64,000 bases of DNA from Dryas octopetala. Lineage: Eukaryota > Streptophyta > Magnoliopsida > Rosales > Rosaceae. A model generated the notes under the pieces. It was not told where the DNA came from. It saw nothing but the letters and a program-made list of their open reading frames with translations, and did not search any database. The stretch spans positions 11,691,896 through 11,755,895 of the forward strand of contig OY992837.1 of the NCBI GenBank assembly GCA_963921425.1, given 5' to 3'. Numbering within the stretch: position 1 is the first letter of the stretch; each line of letters starts with the position of its first letter. This document shows positions 52,337-63,990 of this stretch, one piece after another. The translations under genes and the position numbers were made by a program.

Positions 52337-53110
52337 GCTATGTCTCTCTTCATCACCTTCTTATTCTTTTTTTTCATAGATCTGAAACTTTTTTTTTTTG
52401 TCAAAAGATTTGGAATTCAGATCTTGAAAAATATTGAAATTATGAATTGAAACTGTGAACTGAAATTGCAAACTGAAACTGCGAATTTTTGAGTTTGTTA
52501 ACTGTGTCAGACAACTAAAACTGCGTCTTGATAAGAGTGTTTTCTATATCTGAAACTGCGAGCGAAAACTAAAACTACGAGTGAAAACTGAAACTACAAG
52601 TGAAAATTGAAAATTTTTATGATTAAATTTGTTTGCATAGTGTTGAAACTGTTTTAAGTTGTGGATCAATTTATGTTACCTGAAAATTAAATTTATGGTT
52701 TTAAGTGGGTTGATGTTACCTAAAAATTAAAATTATGGTTGTTGGTGGGTTGATGTTACCTTAAAATTAAATTTGTGAAATTGAGTGTTTTTGGTTAACT
52801 TTTTGGACTGTGAGTACCTTAAAGTTAATGAACTCAAAAATAAAATATTATTTTATTTGGATAAGAATAAATATGGACATCATTACTCCTATGATGCATT
52901 ATGAAACCATTAGATTGATTGAAGGGCTAAGATACAAAGTTGGATACCAGTCTGGTACCAAAAAGTCTGGTACCAAAAAGTCTGGTAAGGAATCCGCGCA
53001 CTTAGGAAAATGTGCATGGTTTGATGGAAGATGAAGATAAACATGCATGCGCATCGTCATTGGATGGAGATTGGAGGATGGTCATCAAATCCAATTTGGC
53101 TTCTTAGGGC
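51466..53110 (+). repeat. Second copy of 49618-51265 after the gap
   Basis: Collinear with 49618-51265 (1,648 versus 1,645 bp) and nearly identical, with small indels, a longer CT array (about 52289-52333) and scattered substitutions. It includes the end of nested insertion 1, all of nested insertion 2, the outer right MULE repeat (to 52997) and 113 bp of flank. Most likely the start of the next contig, an unmerged overlap or the other haplotype; a true tandem duplication is the alternative. Confidence 0.95.
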
Positions 53111-54700
53111 AGGGATCAACAAGCAAAAATGGCATGCCAAACAGAGAAATTAAATACAAAATTAATACTTATTGCTAGCAATTAGATTACTACACAATTT
53201 TTTATGTAGAGATAATCTTTAAAGAAAGACAAAAAAAAAAAAAAAAAGTCATAGCATTCTTCAATTAATTTTACATGGGCATTTTAGTAATTTAATTAGT
53301 TTTTATTTGGATTCTTAAATAACAATTTAGTGTGATTTCACTTTATTTCCATTATGATTACAAACAATTAATAGACACTAATAAAAATTCCTTATTCTCA
53401 TTCAATCTTATTATGATTGCTTATCATTTGGATTCCGTCTCATTTTATGCAGTGAAACATATCATCCAAAATAGCATTCAACCGAGGCATGTTACCATCT
53501 CAATTAGTCTGGACTGGACCAGTCTTTTTCTCAGTAAAAAATTTTCAAGCAGCACAAAACAATAATAATTTAAATGCAAGTGAAGACTGATCGAAGACAT
53601 GTACATGTGATTGTTGTGGTTTATAGTTTATTGAATTGAATTAGAGAATAACCCCCAAAATCACTGTGCCAAGTGAGTTCCAATCACCGACTGAGGCCGT
53701 CTTATTGAAAATTGTGCAGCCTTTGTTGTTTCTCTTGGATTCTATATTTATCGAGCCTCCAAAAAATTCTTGCCGTCTTAATTATTTTATTATTATTATT
53801 ATTTTTTTTTCCTTTATCCTTATGAACAAGTAGAGTGATTAATCATGAATTCGAATATGAAATTCTACGATTCCGCCGCTCATGACATATAACTTTTTAT
53901 CCTTTAATAGTGACGAATTTATCTTTTCATTTCGAGAATGTAAGTTTCTTTGCTCTGAACTTTTAATGTACGACATAAATGAAGGTACTATACATGTTCT
54001 CATAATTCATCCCCATTTCATTCAATATATATTTATAACATATAATTAATTATAGTTAATATGTTTAGTTATTATAAATTTTTCTTTATGACTTGAGTAC
54101 TTATTTGTTTTTTTACCAGGCGCTGAGTACTTATTATAAAGAATTAATAGTTTACTTTCATATATATAACACATAATATACATTGAGTGGCCTAATGACA
54201 GCATTATAGCATTTAGATTTTCGGTCTTGTGCTGGTATCGTATCGTAAAAGTTTAAAATATCGATTATTTTAGACATTTATTAATTATATTTTTAATATA
54301 AACTTTAAATACTAAACAATATTAATCTCAAATCGTTGTCGTTTTAAACATAAAAACTTAGAAAACAAAATATAAGTAGATATTTATTTCATAATGAAAT
54401 TACAACATAATTAAAAGTGGTGAATAAAATTAGCTTTATGAAGATAATATTCATGGGCTTATAGGAAGGCGGAAACTTGTCAATTTGTACGTAAGTATGC
54501 GCTTATAGCCTTATAGGTCATTGTTCTTTTGATATTTTCTTTTTAAGTTTTTTGGTGTGATAGAGACTAGAGAGTGAGTTATTAGTATGCTTTTTCATTA
54601 ATAATTGGCAGACAACCCTAACTTACACTAATTAATTAATGTTTAAAAGTGCGATTAGCATGTATGCCACGTTATGGTTCATGCTTTGGTGTCTGAGTGT
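53111..54700. other. Gene-free AT-rich DNA
   Basis: Contains a micro-insertion at 54106. No coding frame, RNA gene or element boundary is supported. Confidence 0.45.
54106..54123 (-). mobile_element. Micro-retroinsertion, T-run orientation
   Basis: TGTTTTTTTACCAGGCGC lies between 12-bp direct repeats TGAGTACTTATT (54094-54105, 54124-54135). On the minus strand this is GCGCCTGGT plus an A run. Confidence 0.75.
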
Positions 54701-54719
54701 CTCCACTTTAATCTTGTCT

Positions 54720-55025
54720 GTTGCTGAAACTAGAAAGGAAGCTGACGACAAGTCGGCTACACATTTTATGTGACTGGGACCGCATGCTCGGTCAGATGAC
54801 TCAGATCCGACGTGGTTTGGACCCCACGTGCATGATTTGTTTAACATTCGGGTTTGGGTTCACCCTCCCAAGTCCCAACTTGCTCATGGCCATTCGGCGG
54901 AAACGACCCTCCGTCGCTTCTAGTGGCCGGGTCGGACCCACCAGCACCACCCTCATCCAGACCCTTCTATAGATACATGCCGACGTAGATATCACACGTG
55001 TCGACCCCCAAGTGGGCCACTCTTT
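54720..55025. promoter_or_regulatory. GC-rich island with ACGTG and GCCGAC motifs
   Basis: In an AT-rich setting this stretch has CGACGTGG, CCCACGTGC (G-box core), GCCGACGTAG (DRE/CRT core) and ACACGTGTCG (ABRE-like). It resembles a stress-regulated promoter or the relic of one, but no gene follows on either strand. The 83- and 107-codon frames crossing it have no known domain. Confidence 0.3.
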
Positions 55026-55048
55026 CTTCACACCAACAAATCTCTGTT

Positions 55049-55068
55049 TCGTTTTTTTTTTTTGATAA
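55049..55068 (-). mobile_element. Micro-retroinsertion, T-run orientation
   Basis: TCG, T12, GATAA between 14-bp direct repeats AACAAATCTCTGTT at 55035-55048 and 55069-55082. Confidence 0.75.
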
Positions 55069-55237
55069 AACAAATCTCTGTTAAAAGCATTGCAAGCTAT
55101 TTTTAGGGGTTTCTTTTTTTCCAAAAGAAAAAAGTAAAAACTTGTCCATGCTTTTCATGACATGACCTATAAGGCTATAACTCTATAAGGAGCCTTTTTC
55201 TTTACCCCTTTTATTTATTTCAACCATCTCACAAGCT

Positions 55238-55258
55238 ATTCGACCAAAAAAAAAAAAA
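55238..55258 (+). mobile_element. Micro-retroinsertion ATTCGACC + A13
   Basis: Flanked by perfect 16-bp direct repeats AACCATCTCACAAGCT at 55222-55237 and 55259-55274. Confidence 0.85.
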
Positions 55259-55324
55259 AACCATCTCACAAGCTGACAAGATTTCTACTTTTATCCTCCT
55301 TTTCTCTCGATATATATATATATA

Positions 55325-56140
55325 TAAATGCTATTATTCCCACCTAAAATCTTATTTTTTCACCCGGCCACCCTATAATTCCACCCCTTTAAAACTTAAA
55401 AAAATAATAATCCTTTTTTTTTTTCACCCCCAATGTCCCTAAAATATCCTTACTAATAAACACTCTTTCCACCTAATTTCTTTCTCTATATTTTCTTTCT
55501 TCCATAAACTCTATTCACCCACCAAATTTTGAACTCATATACAACCTCATACATACTCCTAATGTCCCTAAAATACCTTTACTAATAACACTCTTTCCAC
55601 CCAATTTCTTCCTCTATATTTTCTTTCTTCCATAAACTCTATTCACCCACTAAATTTTGAACTCATATACAACCTCATACATACTCCTAGATCAAATAGA
55701 AAAAGAGTGAGAGAGGATGGGGCAGGGTTAAATCAACCCATAAATTGTAACTTTGTAATGTGCCCAAGAACTTTTATATTTGGGTGAGATTGTGAATAAG
55801 AGAATAAATCAAACAAAACCATTAAAAAACAAGGGAGGTTTGGAAATATGAATGATCGAAACAAAATCATATATTGAAAACAATATCTTAGACTTGATCA
55901 GATTGTGAATAAATCTCTGTAGAAAAAAATAAATTCTTGTTCACGAATCCAAAATGGTTTTTCTTGTATATTAAAGTGTGGAATATGAAGAGAAGATGAA
56001 ATGAGTTTAGGTGGGTGTAGAGAAGTGGGTGAATAGAGTATTTTATTGTTTACATAAGTCTTTGGAGGTCATTTTACAAAAATTAAACAAGTGATTAATA
56101 TTTTTGTAAAGTTGTGGGTGAGAATAATAGCACTCTATAT
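55325..56140. mobile_element. Foldback element with an internal 127-bp tandem duplication
   Basis: The ends AATGCTATTATTCCCACC and, inverted, AGTGCTATTATTCTCACCC are terminal inverted repeats; inner blocks (CTATTCACCCAC and its complement) also pair. A 127-bp direct duplication (about 55432-55558 and 55560-55687) includes CACTCTTTCCACC and CATAAACTCTATTCACCCAC. TA-rich flanks hide the TSD. Confidence 0.7.
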
Positions 56141-57010
56141 ATAATTATCCTAAGCAATTGGTTCTTATTGTTTAGATCATTTTTCAATTGAGGTTTAATA
56201 GTTTTAATTTTTACAATCAAGTATTGTAGTGTAGTTTAATTAATAATTAAGAGATTAGTTAAAAAATTTACTAATTAGTTAGATGACCAGATATTGGCAT
56301 CAACAATAGGTGTTTGACCATTGAACATTAGCTTGGTTCTTTTTATTGGCAATTTAGTTGGCGCCTTGAATATTAGTTTGATTCTTAAAGTGGGAGAAAG
56401 GTGTTTATAGAAATGTCGAAAAGGCAACTGATTTTCCAAAGAAAAGAGGAACATGCATGTGCTTCTTCATCTCACTCCCAGGAGTAAAAATTCTTGGATC
56501 CGTAGTTGTATGTAATCTTCACATGCAAGTATGCAACAATAATTTAAGAATAAGATGATTGTGTCGGATCTATTTCTAAGTAAACCGAGGAAAATTATTA
56601 TTTTTCACCTCTAATTCCCTAATTTGTCTTAACCGAAATGCCCTAATTGGCTTTAGTAAACACTCTCAAATTGTGTCTTTTGAGAGAATGAACATGAAAT
56701 AGATATGAAAAGACCATTTAATCTTAATTTGCGTCACATATGAGGGTCACATGACCTCTTCTTAATTGAAGAAAATTAATTCCTTAGCCGGGAACTTAGT
56801 AGTTAATAAAAGAAACCGTTGAGACCTAATTTCAAAATAAAAAATATAGGGACCTAAATGAAAATTGACCTAAACTACATAGACCAATTATTTCATTTTA
56901 AAAAAAATTAAACCTATGTAAAACTTAATTTTATCAATGATTTTGCTGTCTCATTGAAAAAAAAAAACTTAACTTATACAAAAACATCACAGTGATGAAT
57001 CATAAGAATT
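56141..57010. other. Gene-free AT-rich DNA
   Basis: No coding frame or element boundary was recognised. Confidence 0.45.
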
Positions 57011-57343
57011 AAAGAGACTTAGAGTCCAGTCCATTTTATGAGTTTTTCTTAAACTAAGACCGGTAGTGATTTATGATTTTTAATCAAGTCATTTTATTTT
57101 TCTTCTTAATTTGACAGCTTTATGTTAGGTTTTAACTCCGGAATTTTGGGCTAACATGCAGCTTCTACAAAGCTCACTCTACACCCTAGGAGGGGAAATA
57201 CCCTTCAAATCGGGGGAGGACTTTATTATGAATTAAAAAAAATTTCTTATAAATTAAAATAACTTTATTATGAATTAAAAAAAATTTCTTATAAATTAAA
57301 ATATTTTCTTATAAATTAAAAAGATTTTCTTATAAATTTTAAA

Positions 57344-59067
57344 TGAAAAATTTTATCTAAAAGATTCCAACTATACCTCATATCTCTATTCAGGATGTGA
57401 ATTTCATTTTGTGTCAACTAAGGGTTGAAACTTTCATTTTGTGTCAATTAAGGACCCTATTTTTTTTCAGTTTTTATCTCAACTTTGGCCCGACATTGGA
57501 CCCATCAAACTTTTACAAAATTCAATAAACTTATACTTGGGTTAAAGTTATGCATCTACTCTTTACAACCATATAAAGATCACTCAAATCAGACATTTAC
57601 AACTCTAGATAATCGGCCCCAAAGTAGGGTACCCAAAACTGTCCAATCAGACATATGAGAAAATATCTGGAAAATTAGGCAGTTTCGGGTACCCTATTTT
57701 GGGGCTGATTATATGGAGTTGTAGAATTCCGATTTGAGTTATCTTTATATAGTTGTAAATAGAAGATGCATATATAGCTTTAAATCCAGTATAAGTTTGC
57801 TGAATTTGGTGAAGGTTTGATGGGTCCAATTAGGGGTGGGCATAATAACCGACGCACCGAAAAACCGAGCCAAACCCACCGTAAAAAAATCGAAAAAAAA
57901 CCGAGTTGACCGAAAAGTCAACACCGTAAGAGAAAACCGAACCAAACCGTATATGGACGGTTTCGGTTTCGATTTTATGCTCATTTAACCCGAACCAAAC
58001 CGAACCAAACCGAGTAATTTTTAAAAAATATAATTATATATTTTTATGCACATTTTATACATTTTTGTTCACATTTTATACATTTTTATACACATTTTAT
58101 ACATTTTTATTTTAAACCCTAAAATATATTTTATATAACCCTATGAGTTTAATATTATATATATAATAATGTTTTAGTATATAATGTTAGTTATATCTTA
58201 TATAATAAAATTAGTGTATTCTATTTCTATATACTCTATAGTCTATAATCTATATAATAATGTTTTATGCATATAGAGTTATATATAAACTTAGTATATA
58301 ACTATATAGTTAATAACTTAGTATATAGTTGTATATATACTACAATAGTTATATATAACTATATAAGTAATATATAATTATAGTAGTATACTAGTATATA
58401 CTATCGTAGTATATAATTATATATATACTATACTTATTACTCTATAGTAGTTATATACTTATATATAATCTTATATATAGTTATAACTTATAACCCAAAT
58501 TTGCCCAAACCCCAAACGAAATCTCAATCTCCCCAAACCTCAAACGAAACCCCAAATAAAATAAATTAAAAAAACCAAACAAATATACCAACAAATAGCT
58601 TATATAATATATATAGTTACAGATTATAATCTTATATTAGATATAACTTATAAGTTATAACCCGAATTTGCCAAAACTCCAAATGAAACCCCTACTACCC
58701 AACCAACAAAATAAGCAGGTTATATTTATTTTAAAACCGTGCATGCACCGAACCAAACCGTCTTTACAATGGTCTGGTTTGGTTTGGTTTTTCTCTAATT
58801 TGTTCGGTTTACAACATTGAACCACACCGAGAAATCATTTATGGCGCGGTGCATGGTTCTCGGGGTGAAGTGAGCCGAACCACACCGTGCCCACCCCTAG
58901 GTCCAATATCGGGCCAAAGTTGAGATAAAAACTGAAAAAAAAAAAAAAAAACAGAGTCCTTAATTGACACAAAATAAAAGTTTCAGTCCTCAGTTGATAC
59001 AAAGTAAAATTTATATCCTGAATAGAGACATTGGGTATAGTTGGAGTTCTTTAACTAAAATTTTCCC
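57344..59067. mobile_element. Mutator-type palindromic element nested in copy B
   Basis: A perfect 9-bp TSD AATTTTAAA lies at 57335-57343 and 59068-59076. The termini TGAAAAATTTTATCT and, inverted, GGGAAAATTTTAGTT start arms that remain complementary nearly to the centre (around 57655), making a long hairpin of about 650 bp without the hAT insert. Arm landmarks are CCAACTATACC, TCTCTATTCAGGAT, TGTGTCAATTAAGGAC and GGGTACCC. A related, partial sequence lies near 63637-63745. Confidence 0.9.
57831..58899. mobile_element. Non-autonomous hAT element nested in the MULE
   Basis: Terminal inverted repeats TAGGGGTGGGCA and, inverted, TAGGGGTGGGCACGGTGTGG are flanked by the perfect 8-bp TSD GGTCCAAT (57823-57830, 58900-58907). 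An 8-bp TSD with AGGGGTGGGC ends is characteristic of hAT. The subterminal regions repeat ACCGAACC/CGGTTTGG words; the core is TA-rich and non-coding. The MULE's other arm preserves the uninterrupted target (near 57493-57500). Confidence 0.92.
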
Positions 59068-59144
59068 AATTTTAAAATACCTCTAGTCTCCATCTAAAAA
59101 CTGTTTTTCTAAAGGAGCCAAGCCTAATTAGCTCTAAGAATTAC

Positions 59145-60480
59145 CACATGCAATGTGTTTGCAGAGAAACTAAAAAGATAAAGATTAAAGAATAATAAAA
59201 AACAATAATGCTAAGGATCCTAAATATTTGCCATTTTTTTAATTTCAAATGACTTATTATTACAGGTGTTAGTGTTTTATTTATATATGAATCATTGGAT
59301 ACTGACACATCATTCAGAATTCAAATTTGAGATCTAAATTTAGAATATCTAGCACTGCTCAATCTATTTTTTTTTTCTCAATCAAAAATGGTGAAAGTGA
59401 AGTAATTGACAATTACTTATCCTTATTATTTCAATTGTAATATTAAATATTTCAAAAGGCTTTAATGCTTTATGGTTCAATCCAGAATGCAATAAGTGAG
59501 TTCAAAACTTCAAATAGATTAATGTTCAAAACAAACACGAAATCCTTTCATACGAATACACCTATTAACACGAGTTTCCACCTTTAAGCTTTAGCAATTA
59601 AAATATATTAAAAAATTATAAAAACAATTTTTTGTGAAAGGGAATTGGAAGAACTCCTCCAATTAAGGACTGGGGGAATCATTGTTCTTTAAAACAACTA
59701 AGCAAGTGCTGCAAGTCCAACAAAAAAACAAAGTCACGATCAAACATTAAGATCAAAGTCATTCAAAAAAATTCAATCAAATGACAATTATTCATAAAAA
59801 GACAAACAACGCCCGATGTTGCCAACACAAAATTCAGCAACCAAAATTAAATCATATGACTGTCCAATAAAAATCGACTATGTTATTACCAAAGAAAAAA
59901 CGACTATTTTTTTAGCCAAACAATTTTTTTTTTAGAGGAAGGCCAAACAAAAATATTATCAGTCAATTCTCAGGGCAACAATTTGTCAAACCAATCGATT
60001 GCGGAATTTGCCACAAAATTTTTCTGTAACCCGTTTCTGTTTTTCTAATTTTTTTTATTTCAAATACAAATCAAGTTTCCAACAAAAAAAAAAATCAAGT
60101 TTTTGGTTTTTTGTTTTTGTTTTATTTTGAATTCTGATGCGCAAGAGGTGGTGTTCATGTTAAATTGTTAACTGACGATAGCTAGGTGAGGTGACCTTGG
60201 GCCCCAACTGTCCAATTAATTTGAAAAAAAAAAAATTTATGTTTCAACCTGAAAACTAAATTTACCTAATTTAAAAAAAATAAATCATTAAGTATATTTT
60301 ACAATCTTTAATGATAAACAAATTTACCATAAAAATTGGAATGATGAATAGATTCACTTTATATAAATAAAAATTACGTTATATTATGTTTTATTTTTTT
60401 GCGCCGAGCACTCGATGGGTTGAAAAAGCTCTCGAAAGAGGAGAGTATCCCGTAGTACTAATCAAAATAACAAAAGAAAA
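59145..60480. other. Gene-free AT-rich DNA
   Basis: Contains one clear micro-insertion (60079) and weaker candidates near 59882-59900 and 59924-59939. No gene is supported. Confidence 0.45.
60079..60091 (+). mobile_element. Micro-retroinsertion CCAAC + A8
   Basis: Flanked by 11-bp direct repeats AAATCAAGTTT at 60068-60078 and 60092-60102. Confidence 0.6.
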
Positions 60481-60538
60481 AGAGAGGAACCCCCCACCCC
60501 TGGAAAAACTAAGTTGAGAGAGAAGAGAGGGTTTGGGG

Positions 60539-60812
60539 GTGGCGGCTCCTAATTGTCTGGCCTTTGAATGTGCTATTATTGATGAAGCTCTATCTATACC
60601 ACCATCTTTTGATTCTGTTTTGTTTCAATATGGTTCACATGTCTATAATAAAGCAGCCCCTAAGGTTGCTCAGTTGTCTTAATCGGTTGCCAGTGATGAA
60701 GTTTGGGCGAAGGAAGCTCTCCTTGTTTGTGTTCTACCCTCACTACTGATAGTAATTCTTCTTGCCATGAGCCTTAATTAATTGAATTTTCCTATTTATG
60801 AAAAAAAAAAAA
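60539..60812 (+). pseudogene. LINE 3' fragment (RNase H end) with poly(A)
   Basis: Translation gives HVYNKAAPKVAQLS, a stop, then SDEVWAKEALLVCVLPSLL in the same frame, resembling the conserved end of plant LINE ORF2 RNase H domains (N-K-A-A-x-x-x-A...VW...P..L). A short 3' UTR with TTCCTATTTATG and an A12 tail follows. 5'-truncated and with an in-frame stop; non-functional. TSD not resolved. Confidence 0.7.
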
Positions 60813-63250
60813 TCAAACTATTAATAACCGATTTTCAATCAATCAAGTAAAATTGATAGATTACATCTGATAACTATAATCAATCATAGGAAATTTTTGC
60901 TATAACACTATTGTATGACATATAACATACTATTAGACTAATAGCTAGTTGATTTTTTTTTCTTTTTACTTATTCTATTTTCGCTTATTTTTAGCAGAAG
61001 AATACTATCTACATTCTCTTTTGATTCTCCTTTATTATTCTCAATGAAATGTAGTCTTATGATTGGAACCGTTCATTTTTTAGACCCTTTAAATATCATC
61101 TATGCAAAAAACAACTAAATTGGAAATCATTTGACCATGTAGCTGTGATTAAATAAACAAACGGTTTTTGTAACAATTAGATTCACGGTATGGAGAAATT
61201 ATTTTGTAGAACCAATACATTGCTACATGGTATAACGAGTCTATGTGTTATAATATGTGTAAATATTATTAATACTATACTGTACAAATATAAACACATC
61301 ATTTAATAATACCCTTACACGTTGGATTGGTTATAACACGTGACGGTATATCGGTGATATATCAATTATACTTAATAATTTTTCCACCGTACTTTTAGTT
61401 TATAGCATTTACATGACCAAACAATTTTTTATTTGGTTTTTTTTTTTTTAACAAAAATAATCTTTACAAGATAATCCAAAAAATTAACGGTTTCAATCCT
61501 GAGACTACACTATTGAATAAGAATAGTAAGGAAAAGGTTGGAGAAGAAGGTGTAAAAGAGAGGTAGATAGTTTTTTCCTTTTCAAAATGTACATCAGAAC
61601 TACATTTGTAGGGAAAATAAATATAGACAAAATAGGTTTGGCAATATAATTTTCTAATATAAATTAAAGATATGTATTTGATAATTTATGTTTGATTAAA
61701 AAAAAAAGATAATTTCTTAACTTTTGATAAAAAAAAAAATTAAAAAAAAGAAGAAGATAATTTCTTAACTTCTGATAAAAAAAAAATAAAAGATAATTTC
61801 TTAACTTTTAAATACATTTTTGTTTTTTGTTGGGAGCCTTAATGTATCCATTCCAAGTTCCAACACAAGTAAAACAGTCTATACATGCGGTGAGCCAATT
61901 TTGTAGTCATGGTATGAGTGCCTTCTTATCATGTCATAGTTTTTGGTCATTTTGTTTGTTGAGGATTTAATGGATTGAACCAAATACAAACAAATTTGTG
62001 AGTGGATTGGGAATCCAAGCAGCACATATTCTTAGGTACAAATGATAATCTTATCATTTTGTTATGCATCTAGAATTTAGTTGATTTTTCGTATTATATA
62101 TTGTGATGAAGATCATAATGACTTCCTTCTTTAATTAAATATATACAAGCACAACGGAAGGCCAACAAATAACAAAGTCAAAGATAACAAAAGGAACATA
62201 TTAGATGAGAATGCTCGGGCCAAATGGCTGGTTCTGAACTTCTGATAATACGAAGAAATTTCTTTTTAAAAAAAAATTCAAAAAATAACTCACTTTATTT
62301 ACTTATGATTTACACGATTGAAAAAATAATTGGGCGAATAGGAAAATGAATTGTCTCACTCATTGAAACCTTTATGTTTTCTACAACACTTTATATTCAC
62401 TAGTCATGCATTGATATGGTTTTGAGTGGTGCATGTGCGACCCTCGTGTTGGATTTAACATTTGATTTCAGACATTCTATATTACCCTTCTTTCAATTTC
62501 TTTTTCATTTTTTTTTTGTTTAGTTTGTTATTTTTGTTATTATTTCTTTGGTTTTGCGTATAAGTTTATCATCAATTGCATTTAAAGTAATAGTTTAGTT
62601 TTCTTTCTTTCTTTGTCTTTTTTTTTTGGCATTCATTGTATGCTTGTTTGTTCGTTTTTAGGATTGGAATAAGAAACCGAAATAAAAACCGAAAATTGAA
62701 AAAAAAAAATATAATACGAGTTTTTCTATTTCATACAATTCCTCATGACATGGTTGAAGATATTTTATTTAAGGTTGATAAGTTTATATTCCCTATGGAT
62801 TTCATAGTTTTAGATACTCAGCCTATCTAAAATATTTATGGCCGGTTTAACCAAGTTGATGGAAAGAACAACATTGAGATGTATTTTATTTTTTTTATTG
62901 TGATGATAAAATGGTGTTTTGAATACAGTCACATTATAACACATGTACTATTTATGATGTATATATAGTATCAATTATGATATACGTATTATAATTTAAT
63001 TTGATTCAGAATTGTTATGTGGTAATTATCTGATGACCCCGAAACTATACAGTTTCGCATATCCACACAAACCATAAATATTGATGTTCCTTGTAATAAT
63101 TAATAACGGAAACTCCGCACATGTATAGAGTTTTATCAAAAAATTGTGGCATGTGTGTGTAGTTGTATTTCTTATACACCAATTTTGATGACCACGTATT
63201 CCCTCCAATCCAATGAATGTAATAGCTCATATTTACCTCATATTCTCTTC
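60813..63250. other. Gene-free AT-rich DNA
   Basis: Contains the triple-repeat insertion site at 61707-61807 (listed separately). No coding frame has a recognisable motif. Confidence 0.45.
61707..61807 (+). mobile_element. Successive poly(A) insertions at one site
   Basis: The 17-mer AGATAATTTCTTAACTT occurs three times (61707-61723, 61755-61771, 61791-61807). The spacers are TTGAT plus A-rich sequence (61724-61754) and CTGAT plus A-rich sequence (61772-61790). A related GATAATTT with TTGATT + A10 lies just upstream. Fits repeated truncated insertions or a duplication of one. Confidence 0.7.
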
Positions 63251-63260
63251 AATCCAATGA

Positions 63261-63425
63261 GAGAATAACTTGCCTGCCCTGTGATAGGGGCAGGCTTGTG
63301 TAACGGTAGTGAGAGAAAGAGAGCAGAAGGAGAAGAGAGAGAGAAGGGGGGGAGAGAGAGAGGAGAGAGATAGAGAGAGAGGGGGATATCAACTGTGGTA
63401 TTCTCGTTTCAGGTAAGTTATTCTC
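63261..63425. mobile_element. 165-bp Mutator-type MITE
   Basis: Ends GAGAATAACTTGCCTG and, inverted, GAGAATAACTTACCTG; perfect 9-bp TSD ATCCAATGA at 63252-63260 and 63426-63434. The interior is GA-rich. Confidence 0.88.
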
Positions 63426-63462
63426 ATCCAATGAACGTAATAGTTTTTTTTTTTTTTTTTAG

Positions 63463-63990
63463 ATGTAATTACAGATTTGGTTAATTTATTTTATACCTAG
63501 TTCAATTTTGGTTTACAATCTTTTTTAAATTATGTTTTGATCAACTAATTATTTCACTTGTTCAATAAAGGTTCAGATTTGTTTTCTCAAATTTGTCCCA
63601 TCTTTTTATTATATCAAATATACTTGTTTTAAAGCTATGCATCTCCTCTTTACAACCATATAAAGATCATTCAAATCGAAGTTCTAAAACTCAAAATAAT
63701 TGGCCATAAAATAGGATACCCGAAACTACTAATTTTTCCTAAAAAATTTTCAGATTTTTCAAACTTCACAAAACTTCAATTTTCTTTGATTCTAATACTC
63801 CAAATTGGTTCCTATAACTAAGAAATGATGAAATATAATTTATATTTCAATTATAATTGAAGAAAATACAACAAAAAAGATTTAAAATCATAACTTAAAA
63901 AATATTATGAACCAAAATTGAACTTTAAAAAGATCGTGGACTAAAATTAAATTAAATATAAAATAAGTAGACTAAATTTATAATTTTTTT
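63463..63990. mobile_element. Foldback element at the window end
   Basis: Left AGTTCAATTTTGGTTTACAA and right, inverted, AGTTCAATTTTGGTTCATAA, plus TTATTTTATA blocks, are complementary arms. The centre (63637-63745) resembles the arm of the MULE at 57344. The right boundary is near the window edge and uncertain. Confidence 0.65.

Larger units (their letters stand above)
57011..59138 (-). repeat. Dispersed repeat, copy B, split by a nested insertion
   Basis: Inverted copy of 43844-44273. Its two halves (57011-57343 and 59068-59138) rejoin exactly when the element at 57344-59067 and one copy of AATTTTAAA are removed. Confidence 0.82.

Noticed and set aside
50965-53034. Identical 74-codon frames at 50965 and 52810
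   Set aside because: They lie in the MULE inverted repeat, and identity only reflects the duplicated contig end; not a conserved peptide.
57831-58899. TA-rich core as a replication origin or matrix attachment region
   Set aside because: It lies inside a well-bounded hAT element; TA richness alone is not evidence.
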